Notes under the pieces: model-generated
Seen by the model: only the letters and a program-made list of their open reading frames with translations
Told to the model about the DNA's origin: nothing
Databases searched by the model: none
Program-made: the position numbers and the translations under genes
Source of the DNA: Thermoleophilia bacterium
GTDB lineage: Bacteria; Actinomycetota; Thermoleophilia; Miltoncostaeales; Miltoncostaeaceae
Direction: 5' to 3'
Assembly (NCBI GenBank): GCA_020848615.1
Contig: JADLHW010000011.1
Span: 1-64,000 of the forward strand
Length of the DNA: 64,000 nucleotides
Shown here: positions 51,239-60,544 of the stretch, piece after piece
Position numbering within the stretch: the first letter of the stretch is position 1
Layout: each line of letters begins with the position of its first letter

Positions 51239-51348
51239 CGACTCGCGCAGGCGTCGCCCATGCGCGCGCTTGGCGCCGTTGGCCCCGGGAACCACGCCGT
51301 GCGGCCGCCGGGAACTGACTCCGGGTCGCCGTCCATGGCTCCCGTCAT
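51239..51348 (-). repeat. Dispersed repeat, copy B
   Basis: About 110 bases matching copy A (7271-7380, plus strand) at roughly 75-80% by eye, and copy C more weakly. It sits 75-180 bases upstream of the Wzz-like gene, in the same direction, and downstream of the sugar-transferase gene. Shared segments include CGTGGTTCC, CGCGCATGGGC and GCGCGAGTCGA-like ends. In this copy a 56-codon frame spans the repeat, but the substitution pattern does not look coding. Confidence 0.7.
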
Positions 51349-51430
51349 GTCACCCTCGCCGTCCGCAGGGGCCGCCCTGCCCCCGCCGGGATCGGCGTCC
51401 TCGCGGGTACGGGCGGTCGCCTCCCGCGCA

Positions 51431-52087
51431 TCAGCTCGATGACGGGTCTCGGTGCGGTCTCTCGGGGAGGTCGAAGGCGGGGGCGGCGTCGCGGTACTGG
51501 TTGTCGCTGCGCCGCAGGAGCATGAGGGCGGTGCGGGCGATGATCGCCAGGTCCCGGCGCATGCTCCAGCGCTCGATGTAGGTGATGTCGATCTCGATGC
51601 GCTCCGACCAGGGGATCAGCTGACGGCCGGTCACCTGGGCCAGGCCGGTCACGCCGGGCCGGGCCAGGAGGCGCCGGCGCTGATGGTCGGTGTACCGCTC
51701 CACCTGCTCCGGGACGGTGGGCCGGGGGCCCACGAGGCTCATGTCGCCGCGCACCACGTTCACCAGCTGCGGGAGCTCGTCGAGGGAGGTCCTGCGCAGG
51801 ATCCGCCCGACGCCCGTGATGCGGCTGTCGTTCGAGACGACCCGGATGCCGGCGCCCATCTGCTGGGCCCCCACGACCATGGTGCGGAACTTCAGGACCT
51901 GGAAGGGCCGGCCACCCTCGCCGATGCGGGTCTGCCGGAACAGGGCGGGGCCGGGGGAGTCGCGGCGCACCCACAGGGCGATCCCCGCCATCACCGGGCT
52001 CGCCGCGACCAGGAGCGGCACGGCCACCGCGAGGTCGAGGGCCCGCTTGGCGCGGCCGCCGACGGGGTCGCTGAGGGGCGTGCTCAT
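51431..52087 (-). CDS. Initiating sugar-phosphate transferase (WcaJ/RfbP type)
   Basis: A 218-residue bacterial sugar transferase that moves a sugar phosphate onto undecaprenyl phosphate, starting a repeat unit. It has one membrane helix (about 14-36) and the catalytic core with KFRTMVVGA, RRTSLDELPQLVNVVRGDMSLVGPRP (given in parts: RRTSLDELPQL, GDMSLVGPRP) and ITYIERWSM. The multi-span N-terminal domain of full WcaJ is absent. The ATG overlaps the upstream GT4 stop (ATGA). It is the last gene before the hairpin and repeat B. Confidence 0.93.
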   Translation of the reverse strand: MSTPLSDPVGGRAKRALDLAVAVPLLVAASPVMAGIALWVRRDSPGPALFRQTRIGEGGRPFQVLKFRTMVVGAQQMGAGIRVVSNDSRITGVGRILRRTSLDELPQLVNVVRGDMSLVGPRPTVPEQVERYTDHQRRRLLARPGVTGLAQVTGRQLIPWSERIEIDITYIERWSMRRDLAIIARTALMLLRRSDNQYRDAAPAFDLPERPHRDPSSS

Positions 52088-53295
52088 GCCGCGGACTCCA
52101 CCACGCCGACGAACCGCTTCGCCAGCACCCGCCGGTCGTAGCGGTCCAGTGCGACCGCCAGGCCCCGCCGGCCCATCGCTTTGCGCCCGGGGTCGTCCGC
52201 GAGGGCCGCGATGGCGTCGGCCATCGCCCGGGCGTCCTCCGGGGGCGTGCACACGCCGCAACCCGCCTCGCGGATGAGGCGGGTGAGCTCGCCCTCGGGG
52301 GCGGACGCCAGGATGGGCCGGGCCGCCGCCATGTAGTCGAACACCTTGTTCGGCAGGGCCCCGGCGAACAGGTCGCGGTCCTGGTACGGGAGCAGGCACA
52401 CGTCGGCGCGGGCGATGACGGCCGGGACCTCCCGCTTCGGCACGGAGTCGGCGAACACCACGTTCGGCAGCTCCATCCGGGCGGCCTGCTCCACCAGCCG
52501 GGCCTTCTGGTCGCCGCCGCCCACCAGCACCACCCGGATCTCCGGCCGGCCGCGCAGCAGGTCCGCGGCCTCCAGGACCGTGCCGAGGCTGCTGTACGTG
52601 CCGTGGTTGCCCACGTACATCGCCACGACCGCGTCGTCGGGCACCCCGGGGATCGCCGCGGGGGCCTGCTCGCCGCCGGCCTCGTCCAGGTCCACCCCGT
52701 TGGTGATGAGCGTGACCTTCCGCTCCGGCACGCCCTTGGCGATGATGCCGTCGCGGATCCCCTCGGTGAGGGCGATGATGCGGTCGGCCCGCCGGTAGCA
52801 GAAGCGCTCCAGCCGGGTGGCGGCGGCGATCGTGGCGCGATCGTTGACCAGCCCCATCGTCACGGCGGAGTCCGGCCACAGGTCACGGATCTCCAGCACG
52901 AACGGGGCGCGGCGCACCATCGCCAGCACCGCCGCGGCGCCGGCGGCGGGAAGGGACGGGGACGAGGCGACCACGACCTTGGGCTTCGGGACGCGGGTCA
53001 TCGCGACCGACGCCCACCAGGCGAAGCTCGCGTAGTTGCCCAGGCGGGAGCGCAGGTCGCGGCCGTAGCCGGGGGTCGAGTAGACGCGCCACATGTCGAG
53101 GCCGTCCTCGGTCTCCCGCACGATCCTCCGGCCGGCGTAGCGCTCGGGGATCGTGCGCTCCTTGTGCTGCACGTACGAGGTGACCACCGACACCTCGTGG
53201 CCGGCCTGCGCGAGTGCGCGGGTGTGCTGCCAGTGGCGCACGCCGCCCGGCTGGTTCGCCGAGACGAAGTACTGCGACACGTACAGGACGCGCAT
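52084..53295 (-). CDS. GT4 glycosyltransferase (WbuB-like)
   Basis: A 403-residue GT-B enzyme. The N-terminus RVLYVSQYFVSANQPGGVRH resembles WbuB-type transferases; the C-terminal donor domain has LITNGVDLDEAGG, the ADVCLLPYQDRDLFAGALPN loop and PNKVFDYMAAARPILAS. Together with the downstream sugar transferase it would add the second sugar of the repeat. The ATG overlaps the upstream fusion gene stop by one base (TGATG). Confidence 0.92.
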   Translation of the reverse strand: MRVLYVSQYFVSANQPGGVRHWQHTRALAQAGHEVSVVTSYVQHKERTIPERYAGRRIVRETEDGLDMWRVYSTPGYGRDLRSRLGNYASFAWWASVAMTRVPKPKVVVASSPSLPAAGAAAVLAMVRRAPFVLEIRDLWPDSAVTMGLVNDRATIAAATRLERFCYRRADRIIALTEGIRDGIIAKGVPERKVTLITNGVDLDEAGGEQAPAAIPGVPDDAVVAMYVGNHGTYSSLGTVLEAADLLRGRPEIRVVLVGGGDQKARLVEQAARMELPNVVFADSVPKREVPAVIARADVCLLPYQDRDLFAGALPNKVFDYMAAARPILASAPEGELTRLIREAGCGVCTPPEDARAMADAIAALADDPGRKAMGRRGLAVALDRYDRRVLAKRFVGVVESAA

Positions 53296-55646
53296 CAGCG
53301 AACCCCCAGCAGGTCGGCGTAGAAGGTGGTGAGCCGCCCCGCCTGCGCCTCGAACGCCAGGCCGTCGAGGAACGCCCGGCGGCCGGCGGCGCCCATGCGG
53401 GCGGCCTCCTCCGGGTCGCCCAGCAGCCGGTCGATGGCGGCCGCGTGGGCGGCGGGGTCGTCGGGCGGCACGAGGATGCCGCAGCCGGCGGCGCGCACGA
53501 TCATCGCCATCCGCCCGATGTCGCTCGCCACCACGGGCCGGCCGGCGGCCATGGCCTCCACCAGCTTGGTGGGGACCGCGCGGGCGTAGTTGCCGTGCCG
53601 GGTGAGGGGGATCCAGGCCACGGCGGCGCCGGCGAGGAGCCCCGCCACCTCGCTGTGGTCCACCACTCCGAGCAGGGTCACGTTGTCCGGCACCGGGCCG
53701 GGCTCGCCGGGTCCGGCGAGCACCAGGCGGGCGCCGGGGGCGGTGACCATCGGGAACGCCTCGATCATGAGCGGCAGGCCGCGCAGGGGTCCCAGCCCGC
53801 CGACGTACAGCACCACCGGCTCGGTGGCCGGGGCGGGTTCCGGGAAGGCGTCGCCCCATGGCGCGTTGGTGACCGAGGTGGCGACCCGGGCGCCGGCGGC
53901 CGCGAACCGCGCGGCGAGGTCCCCGTTCACGCCCACCACGCCGTCCAGGCGGGCGGCCATGGCGAGCTCGGCGCGGGCGGCCGCCCAGGCGAGGGGCACG
54001 CGCACCGGCGCGGGGAGCCAGCGCTTGGTGCGGACGGTCTCACCCAGGTACTCGTGGACGTCGTAGACCACGGGGGTGCCGGAGGTGCGGGCGAGCCAGA
54101 GGGCCGCGGGCAGCAGCTCCGGGTCGTGCACGTGGAAGACGTCGGCCCCGGCCTTCCGTGCGCGGGCGGCCATGCGCCAGCCCGCCGCGAGGCGCCTGCC
54201 GCGGCGCAGCCGGTCCCCGCACGCCAGCACGCGGGCGCCGGCACCGGCGCGTGCCGCCGCGGCGGCCTCCTTGTGCAGGATCCGGACGTCGCGCGGGCGG
54301 TGCACCGTGGTGAGGTGCAGGATCCGCCGCCCCGACAGGTCGGCGCCCCCCGGCACGGGCTGCGGGCTCACCGGCCCCAGGTCCGCGCCGCGCGCGGCCA
54401 GGTCGTCCAGCAGGGTCTCCCACAGGGGGCCGTACCCGGGGGCGCGGTCGTCGGTGAGGTAGGTGTTGTGCCACAGCAGGCAGGCGGCACCGCCCGCGCG
54501 CCGCACTCGGTCGAGCACGGAAAGCGCCCGCTCACGGGCATCTTCGGCGTCGAGCTTGAGGTACGAGTGCAGGGTGGTGTCCATCACCGCCAGCGGCACC
54601 AGGCGCAGGTCCGCGGGGCGCTCCTCGCCCATCACCCAGGGCCGGAACGGGCGGGCGATGCCGGCGGCGAACCCCGGGGTCTCCGCCCAGCCGAGGCTGG
54701 AGTCGTACGCCACCCCGGCGTCCTCCAGCCACCGCACGGTCTCGTGGTAGCGGAACCGCAGGTAGTGGTAGCGCACGCCCGCCACGCCGCCGCCCACCTC
54801 GGCCCGGAACGCCTCCAGCTCGGCCTTCAGCGCCCGGCCGTCCTCGGACGACGCGAACGAGGCGTGCAGGCCCACCTCGCCGCCGGCGGCGCGCACGGCG
54901 CGGGCCATGTCCGCCCGCGTGGCCTCATAGACCGCCCGCGGGGTGCCGTCCAGCCGGTGCGCGTTGCGCCCGATGAGGTACACGGTGGAGGCCAGGCCGC
55001 GGCGGCCGGTGGTCCACAGCAGCTCCGGGATGTTGTCCCACGGGTCCGGCCCGGCCAGCGTGCGCAGCGCCCGCGCCGGGTTGCGCCGGGCGATCCCCGC
55101 CAGCTGCTTCGGGCCCTTCCGGCGCACCCGGTCGATGTCGTGCGTGAGGAACACCGACCAGCCGCGCGGCTCCGGGCGGCCCAGGGCCCCGCGCAGCAGG
55201 GCGATGTAGCCCTCCACCGGGGGTTCCTCGGGGTCCAGGCCCATCCGGGCGAACGTGGTCTCGGCGGACGGCAGCCGGCCGAACCGGTCGCGCTGCGGCA
55301 CGCACCACTCGTCCCACCGGGCGAGCAGGTGGAAGGCGCTCGCCACGACGTCCCCGGGAATGGGCAGCGTGGCGTCGCGCAGCGGGAACAGGAACGCGAG
55401 GTTGCCCACCCGGTGCGCGGCGGGCCCCGGGAAGGCCTCCCGGCCCTCGAAGAACGCCTGCGCCACGGGATCGGCGGGGATCCACACCGCACCGTCGTCC
55501 GGCGTGCGCGGGCCGTACACCAGCTCGGCGGGGCCGTCGGTGAACACGCCCTCCTCGCCCAGCGCCTCGGCGAGGATGCCCAGCACCCAGCGGGCGCGCG
55601 GGACGAAGCGGTCCGGGCATGCCTCGATGCGGACGGTGAGGCTCAC
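53295..55646 (-). CDS. Fusion of polysaccharide-deacetylase-like domain and GT4-type glycosyltransferase
   Basis: A 783-residue two-domain protein. Residues 1-425 contain a DUF7033-like lead-in and a NodB-type barrel with THDIDR (about 166-171, matching the metal-binding Asp motif), GLHASFAS for the His motif, and LLWHNTYL near 400. Residues 436-783 start again like a free-standing enzyme (RRILHLTTVHRPRDVRILHK) and form a GT-B glycosyltransferase with VFHVHDPELL and an AVPTKLVEAMAAGRPVVAS donor loop. No stop or frameshift separates them. The GTG overlaps the ATP-grasp stop (GTGA). It probably deacetylates and transfers an amino sugar. Confidence 0.85.
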   Translation of the reverse strand: MSLTVRIEACPDRFVPRARWVLGILAEALGEEGVFTDGPAELVYGPRTPDDGAVWIPADPVAQAFFEGREAFPGPAAHRVGNLAFLFPLRDATLPIPGDVVASAFHLLARWDEWCVPQRDRFGRLPSAETTFARMGLDPEEPPVEGYIALLRGALGRPEPRGWSVFLTHDIDRVRRKGPKQLAGIARRNPARALRTLAGPDPWDNIPELLWTTGRRGLASTVYLIGRNAHRLDGTPRAVYEATRADMARAVRAAGGEVGLHASFASSEDGRALKAELEAFRAEVGGGVAGVRYHYLRFRYHETVRWLEDAGVAYDSSLGWAETPGFAAGIARPFRPWVMGEERPADLRLVPLAVMDTTLHSYLKLDAEDARERALSVLDRVRRAGGAACLLWHNTYLTDDRAPGYGPLWETLLDDLAARGADLGPVSPQPVPGGADLSGRRILHLTTVHRPRDVRILHKEAAAAARAGAGARVLACGDRLRRGRRLAAGWRMAARARKAGADVFHVHDPELLPAALWLARTSGTPVVYDVHEYLGETVRTKRWLPAPVRVPLAWAAARAELAMAARLDGVVGVNGDLAARFAAAGARVATSVTNAPWGDAFPEPAPATEPVVLYVGGLGPLRGLPLMIEAFPMVTAPGARLVLAGPGEPGPVPDNVTLLGVVDHSEVAGLLAGAAVAWIPLTRHGNYARAVPTKLVEAMAAGRPVVASDIGRMAMIVRAAGCGILVPPDDPAAHAAAIDRLLGDPEEAARMGAAGRRAFLDGLAFEAQAGRLTTFYADLLGVR

Positions 55647-56812
55647 TCGCCGCCCCCGCCGCGCCGCAGCATGCGCCCGTAGGACCGCACGGCCGGCCGG
55701 GGGTCCCGCAGGGACGCCACGCCGTCCACCAGCGGCGGGCGCAGCGACCGCGCGAACGCCCCGGCGCTCCAGGCGCCCCGGCGGATCTCCCGCGCGCTGG
55801 CGGCGACGTGCTTGGGCAGCAGCGCCCAGTGCCGGCCGGAGCGGTGCCCGCCGGTCCAGTGCCGCGTCTCGCCGATCGCGTCCAGGTAGCAGGCGTACGG
55901 GATGTTCACGCCGCTGGCGGTGGCCAGCGAGATCCACAGCCAGGACCGGGGGTTCACCTCGATCAGGTGGTCGCGCCCGTCCCTGGGGTCGCGCTTGACC
56001 TCCACCTGGGAGATCCCGTGGAAGCCCAGCTCGTCCAGCAGCGCGTGGCAGCGCTCGGCGAACGCGGGGTCCCAGTGCGCCTCGGCGCTGCGGGCCGTGC
56101 CGAACTGCGGCGGCCACTGCCGGAGCTTGCGCCCCGTGAACGAGGCGATGCGCCCGCCGTCCGCCGCGCGGTAGCTGCCGAGGGTCCACAGCTGCTCATC
56201 GCCACCCGGGATGACCTCCTGGATCTGCGGACCGTACGGGGCGGCGTCCTCCCAGCGGCGGCGCAACTCCTCCGCGTCGTCGCAGCGCATCACCTGCACC
56301 CTGAAGCGCCGCCGGAACTCCGGGGCGTAGCGGGGCTTGAGGATGACGGGGTACCGCAGGCCGGCGTCGGCGACGGCCCGCACGGGGTCGGCGTCCTCGG
56401 CGGGGTCCGTGGTGCCGGGGCGCGGGAACCCGATGCGCCGCGCGGCGGCGTGCTGGCCGCCCTTGTCCATGATCACCCGCATGCGGTCCCACTCCGTCCA
56501 CGGGCGCCGCAGCACGGCGTCCACCTCGGCCTCGCGCGGCCCGATGGCGGCGATGGCCTCGTCGTGGGTGGGGAACAGCACGGGCCGGTCCCCCAGCTGC
56601 CGGCCGATGGCCAGCAGGTCGTCCACGAACCGGTCGGGCTCGGTGAGCGGGTCGGCGGTGTGCGCGGCGTGGGCGTACCGGGACGCCTTGCCCAGGGCCT
56701 CCGGGTCGTGGTCGGCGGCCAGCACGCGCACGCCCTCGGCGGCCAGGGACCGGATGATCCCCAGGCTGTTGGGCCCCGAGGCCTGCAGGACGATGGCGGC
56801 GGGGCGGCTCAC
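55643..56812 (-). CDS. ATP-grasp enzyme (carbamoyl-phosphate-synthase-like fold)
   Basis: A 389-residue ATP-grasp ligase. N-terminal Rossmann-like part (IVLQASGPNSLGIIRSLAAEG), central grasp with VILKPRYAPEFRRRF and a Mg-binding ISQVEVKRDPRDGRDHLIEVNPR end (given as ISQVEVKRDP and HLIEVNPRSWLW). Relatives in polysaccharide loci join an amino acid or other acid to a sugar amine. Its neighbour downstream is a deacetylase fusion that could supply such an amine. GTG start overlapping the upstream stop. Confidence 0.87.
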   Translation of the reverse strand: MSRPAAIVLQASGPNSLGIIRSLAAEGVRVLAADHDPEALGKASRYAHAAHTADPLTEPDRFVDDLLAIGRQLGDRPVLFPTHDEAIAAIGPREAEVDAVLRRPWTEWDRMRVIMDKGGQHAAARRIGFPRPGTTDPAEDADPVRAVADAGLRYPVILKPRYAPEFRRRFRVQVMRCDDAEELRRRWEDAAPYGPQIQEVIPGGDEQLWTLGSYRAADGGRIASFTGRKLRQWPPQFGTARSAEAHWDPAFAERCHALLDELGFHGISQVEVKRDPRDGRDHLIEVNPRSWLWISLATASGVNIPYACYLDAIGETRHWTGGHRSGRHWALLPKHVAASAREIRRGAWSAGAFARSLRPPLVDGVASLRDPRPAVRSYGRMLRRGGGGE

Positions 56813-58005
56813 GCCACCAGCTCGGCGTACAGCTCGGCGTTCCGCCGGGCGTTGGCCGCCCACGTGTACTCGTCGCGCCCCACCTCCAGCGCCCGGGTGG
56901 CCATCCGATCCCGGGCACCCGGCTCGTCGAGCATGCGCTGCATCGCGGCGGCGAGGGCCTCCGCGTCGCCGGCCGGCACCAGCAGGCCCGTGTCGCCGTC
57001 GCGCACGATCTCCGGCGTGCCGTCCACCGCGGTGGCGACCACCGGCCGGCCGCAGTTCAGGGCCTCGCAGCACACGGTGGGCAGGCCCTCGGAGTGGCTG
57101 GGCAGCACGAAGAACTCCCCGGCGGCCATGTACCAGGCCACGTCGTCGTGCGGGATCTTCCCCACGAACCGGACGCGGCCGGCGATCCCCAGCTCCCGGG
57201 CCCGGGCCTCCAGCGGCTCCCGCAGCTCCCCGATGCCACCCGCCACCAGCAGCGGGGCGCCGCCCTCGCGGTGCGCGGCCAGCAGGCCCATGGCCTCCAC
57301 CAGCACGTCCACGCCCTTGCGCGGCACCAGCTTGCCCACGTAGGTCACCACGCGCTCGTCCTGCGGGAGCCCCAGCCGGTCGCGGGCCTCCGCCATGTCG
57401 TGCGGCATGAACACGCCCGTGTCGGCGCCGTTGGCGACCACCCGCACGGGGCGCCGGGGCGTGCCGCACGACTCCGCCTCGGCCCGGATCGCGCGGCTCA
57501 CCGTGACGATCTGGTCGATGGACTCCACGGCCTGCCGCACCCGCTCGCGCAGCGCGCGGCTTCGCGCCGGCAGGTCGATCACGTCCGCGCGGTGGGCGGT
57601 GGCCAGCACCGGCACGCCCAGCTCCGCGCCCACGCGGGCCGCGGCCCAGCCGTCCGGCACCAGCATGTGGGCGTGGATCACCTGGAACGGCCAGCGCGCG
57701 TGAATGCGCTTGAGTGGCCCGCGGATGGCCCACCGCATGGCGTCGGCGTTCCGGGCGCCCAGCCGTGCACCGGGGAGGGTGAGCTTGCGCGGGTAGATGA
57801 CCGGCACGCCGTCGATGACGTCCGTGCCGGGGACGTCGTGGTACGCGCTCCAGCGGTCCAGGAACGGCGGCGCCCAGCCCTTGGGCGACATGACCCGCAC
57901 GTCGTGGCCCAGGTCCCGCAGGGCCCGCACCTGCTCGTGCACGAAGATCCCGGCGGTGGGGTTCACGGCGCTGGGGTACATGTGGCTGAGCATCAGGATC
58001 CTCAG
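56809..58005 (-). CDS. GT4 glycosyltransferase
   Basis: A 398-residue GT-B enzyme with the N-terminal RILMLSHMYPSAVNPTAGIF, the central VTYVGKLVPRKGVDVLVEAM and the E-x7-E donor loop EGLPTVCCEALNCGRPVVA. I place the start at CTG 58005: it overlaps the upstream stop as CTGA and GGAGGG lies eight bases before it, while the first ATG, four codons on, is too far from that site and would clip the first strand. It is followed by the ATP-grasp gene with a GTGA overlap. Confidence 0.92.
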   Translation of the reverse strand: MRILMLSHMYPSAVNPTAGIFVHEQVRALRDLGHDVRVMSPKGWAPPFLDRWSAYHDVPGTDVIDGVPVIYPRKLTLPGARLGARNADAMRWAIRGPLKRIHARWPFQVIHAHMLVPDGWAAARVGAELGVPVLATAHRADVIDLPARSRALRERVRQAVESIDQIVTVSRAIRAEAESCGTPRRPVRVVANGADTGVFMPHDMAEARDRLGLPQDERVVTYVGKLVPRKGVDVLVEAMGLLAAHREGGAPLLVAGGIGELREPLEARARELGIAGRVRFVGKIPHDDVAWYMAAGEFFVLPSHSEGLPTVCCEALNCGRPVVATAVDGTPEIVRDGDTGLLVPAGDAEALAAAMQRMLDEPGARDRMATRALEVGRDEYTWAANARRNAELYAELVA

Positions 58006-59459
58006 GGGAGCGTCCCTCCGTTGTCGCGGGCGCGCTGGGCCAGCGCGACGGCAAGCATGCCGAGCCCGAACGTGATCCACATGGGGGCGAAGTGGATGAC
58101 GCTCGACGGCCCGAGGCTCCCGATGGTGAAGCCGGCCAGCGAGGTCGCGCCGGCGAGGGCCATGTACCGCACCAGCGGGTCGGCGGTGAGCCGCGCCTCC
58201 CGCAGCTGGCGGGTGAGCAGGAACCCGAAGAAGCAGATGTAGAGGCCCAGCCCCACCAGGCCGAGGTTCACCGTGACCTCCAGCCACCAGTTGTGGAGGT
58301 TCGCGACCCCGGGGAAGTCCCGCAGGGACCGCACGCGCACGTCGGCGTTGCCCGCGCCCACGCCGATCCCGCCCGTCTCGTGGACGAGCCCGAGGCCGTC
58401 CGACAGCAGGTTGGAGCGCACCGCGCCGGACCCCAGCCCGGTGTCGACCTGCTCCCTGAGCAGGGAGAAGTCGAACTTGGTGACCGCCCGGTCCGGCAGC
58501 TTGATCACCCCCGACCCCTGGATGGAGGGCACCACCAGCGCCACGGCGAGCGCGGCGATGACCGCGGCGGAGATCGCGCGCCCGCGCTGCCGGTGGTCGG
58601 TGCCCGCGAACAGCAGCAGGGTGATGAGGACGATCCCGGTGGCGGCGATGTTCGCCTTGCTGCCCGTGTAGAGCAGCGCCATCAGCGCGGCCCCGCTCCC
58701 CGCGAGGCCCAGCGCGCGCAGGCGGACGTCCCGGAACACGATGGGCAGCACCAGCAGGTACGGGAGCGTGAGGGTGAGGTAGGTCGCGAGGTTGTTCTCG
58801 TTGCCGAACACCGACGTCGCGGCGAACGCGACATCCTGCGACTTCCCGGCGAGCCGGGAGGTGGGCAGCCGGATGCCCGCGACGATCTCCAGCAGGGAGA
58901 TCACGCTCACCACCGCGAACGCGATGCCGAGGATCGCCAGCAGCCGCACCGCGCGCGTCCGGGTGGCGAACGCCACCGGGATCGCCAGCGCCAGGCCGCC
59001 CATCATCGCCAGGAACAGCGTCCAGCGGAGGGCCGCGACGTCGTCCTGCGCCCACGCCACCGACATCGCCGACCACAGGACCATGAGCCCGAGCAGGGCG
59101 CCGGGCACGGCGACCGCCCGGCTCACGCGGATGGCGCCGCCCATGAGCAGGTACCCCAGGGTCCCGAGGGCCAGCGTCACGATCATGATGCGGAACAGGA
59201 ACAGCCACGGCGCCTGCGGCACCGCCAGGTTGGGCCCCGCGATCGCGGCGAGGGCGGTGACGGTGGTGAAGCCCACCGCGAGCCGCGGCAGGGGCGTGCG
59301 CCGCACCGCCACGACAAGGGCGGCGAGCAGGGTGAACGCGACGCCGGCGGGGGCGGAGAGCACCGTGAGCGCGGCGCCGGCGGCGGCGAGGAGGCCCGCT
59401 CCGAGCACCGGGCCGCGGGGCGGCGCGAGCCCGCCGGCGGGTGGTGCCTGGCCGGTCAT
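58002..59459 (-). CDS. O-antigen ligase/Wzy-like polymerase, first copy
   Basis: A 485-residue membrane protein with about 12 hydrophobic segments and the Wzy_C/O-antigen-ligase pattern: a large outer loop near residue 370 with GLGLVHETGGIGVGAGNADVR and LHNWWLEVTVNLGL, containing the functional HN motif. It would polymerise or ligate lipid-linked polysaccharide at the outer face. The ATG overlaps the upstream GT4 stop. A second, different member lies at 60541-62094. Confidence 0.87.
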   Translation of the reverse strand: MTGQAPPAGGLAPPRGPVLGAGLLAAAGAALTVLSAPAGVAFTLLAALVVAVRRTPLPRLAVGFTTVTALAAIAGPNLAVPQAPWLFLFRIMIVTLALGTLGYLLMGGAIRVSRAVAVPGALLGLMVLWSAMSVAWAQDDVAALRWTLFLAMMGGLALAIPVAFATRTRAVRLLAILGIAFAVVSVISLLEIVAGIRLPTSRLAGKSQDVAFAATSVFGNENNLATYLTLTLPYLLVLPIVFRDVRLRALGLAGSGAALMALLYTGSKANIAATGIVLITLLLFAGTDHRQRGRAISAAVIAALAVALVVPSIQGSGVIKLPDRAVTKFDFSLLREQVDTGLGSGAVRSNLLSDGLGLVHETGGIGVGAGNADVRVRSLRDFPGVANLHNWWLEVTVNLGLVGLGLYICFFGFLLTRQLREARLTADPLVRYMALAGATSLAGFTIGSLGPSSVIHFAPMWITFGLGMLAVALAQRARDNGGTLP

Positions 59460-60544
59460 CGGCGAGGGAGGCTACCAGCGGCATCCTCGCGGGCCGCGGC
59501 CGCCAGGATGTCGGCGACACGCCCGGCCTGGGTGGTCAGCGCATGGCCCTCGGCAACGGCTCGGCAGGCGGCCGGGTCCGGCGGATGCGCGAGCTTCTCC
59601 GCGAGCGCCGCGGCGAGCGCCGCGGGGTCGCCCGGGGCCACCACGGCGCCCGGCCCGCCGTCCGGCACCACCTCGCGTGCGCCCCCGATCGCGGTGGTCA
59701 TGACGGGCCGGCCGCACGCGAGGCCCTCCAGGGCCGCCACCCCCAGCGGCTCCACGCGGCTCACCATGGACAGGACGTCGGCGGCGGCGAGCCAGGCGGG
59801 CACCTCGTCGTGGGGCAGGGCGCCGGGCGTGATGACGGCGTCGCCGGGCAGGCCCAGCCGCAGCGCCCCGGCGCGCACCGCGCCCGCGAGGGGCCCGTCG
59901 CCGACGAACGCCACCCGCGTCGCCGGGTGCACGGCGCGCAGCCGGGCGACGGCCTGCAGCAGGTTCAGGGGGTCCTTGCGTTCGGTGAGCCCGCCCACGG
60001 CGAGCACGAGGGGCCCGTCGCCGGGCAGCCCCAGCCGGGCCCGCGCCGCCTCCCGGCCGGCCGGGACGAACCGGTCCAGGTCGACCCCCATGTCCACCAC
60101 GTGCACCGGCGGCAGCGGGTCCAGCTGCTCGCGCAGCCGCCCGGCGAGGTACTCGCTCACCGCGATGAGGGCCGAGCAGGAGCGCAGGCTGCGGGCCGTC
60201 GCGCGCCGCACCGGCCCCCGGGCGAGGTTCGCGACGTCGCCGCCGTGGGCGGTGACGACCCACGGCACGCCGGTGATGCGGTGGGAGGCGGCCGCCAGGG
60301 CCCCGGTGGGGAACAGGTAGTGGGCGTACACGACGTCCGCGCCGCGCGCGGCGCGGACCGCCCGGGCGAGCAGCACCGCGTACTTGGCGGGGGTGCGCAC
60401 CGCGCCGGCCGCGCGCGTGGTGATCGCCACGCGGTCCACGTCGTGGCCCCGCGCCGCCAGGGCGTCGCACATGTCCCGGACGAAGGCGCCGTAGTCGGGG
60501 GCCTCCGGGGAGGGGTACATGTTGCTGAGGCAGACGATCCTCAC
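59456..60544 (-). CDS. GT4 glycosyltransferase
   Basis: A 362-residue GT-B enzyme. It begins RIVCLSNMYPSPEAPDYGAFV, has VVTAHGGDVANLARGP in the acceptor domain, LAVGGLTERKDPLNLLQAVA in the donor domain and the loop EPLGVAALEGLACGRPVM with its two Glu residues. GTG start with GTGA overlap to the upstream ligase gene. Similar in its N-terminus to the GT4 at 56809-58005, so the pair may be paralogues. Confidence 0.92.
   Translation of the reverse strand: MRIVCLSNMYPSPEAPDYGAFVRDMCDALAARGHDVDRVAITTRAAGAVRTPAKYAVLLARAVRAARGADVVYAHYLFPTGALAAASHRITGVPWVVTAHGGDVANLARGPVRRATARSLRSCSALIAVSEYLAGRLREQLDPLPPVHVVDMGVDLDRFVPAGREAARARLGLPGDGPLVLAVGGLTERKDPLNLLQAVARLRAVHPATRVAFVGDGPLAGAVRAGALRLGLPGDAVITPGALPHDEVPAWLAAADVLSMVSRVEPLGVAALEGLACGRPVMTTAIGGAREVVPDGGPGAVVAPGDPAALAAALAEKLAHPPDPAACRAVAEGHALTTQAGRVADILAAAAREDAAGSLPRR

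Noticed and set aside
51178..51348. A 56-codon frame within repeat copy B with GAGGG ahead of its ATG
   Set aside because: Its counterpart in copy A has no matching stop or ribosome site, and differences between the copies fall equally on all codon positions. It reads like a chance frame in GC-rich DNA.
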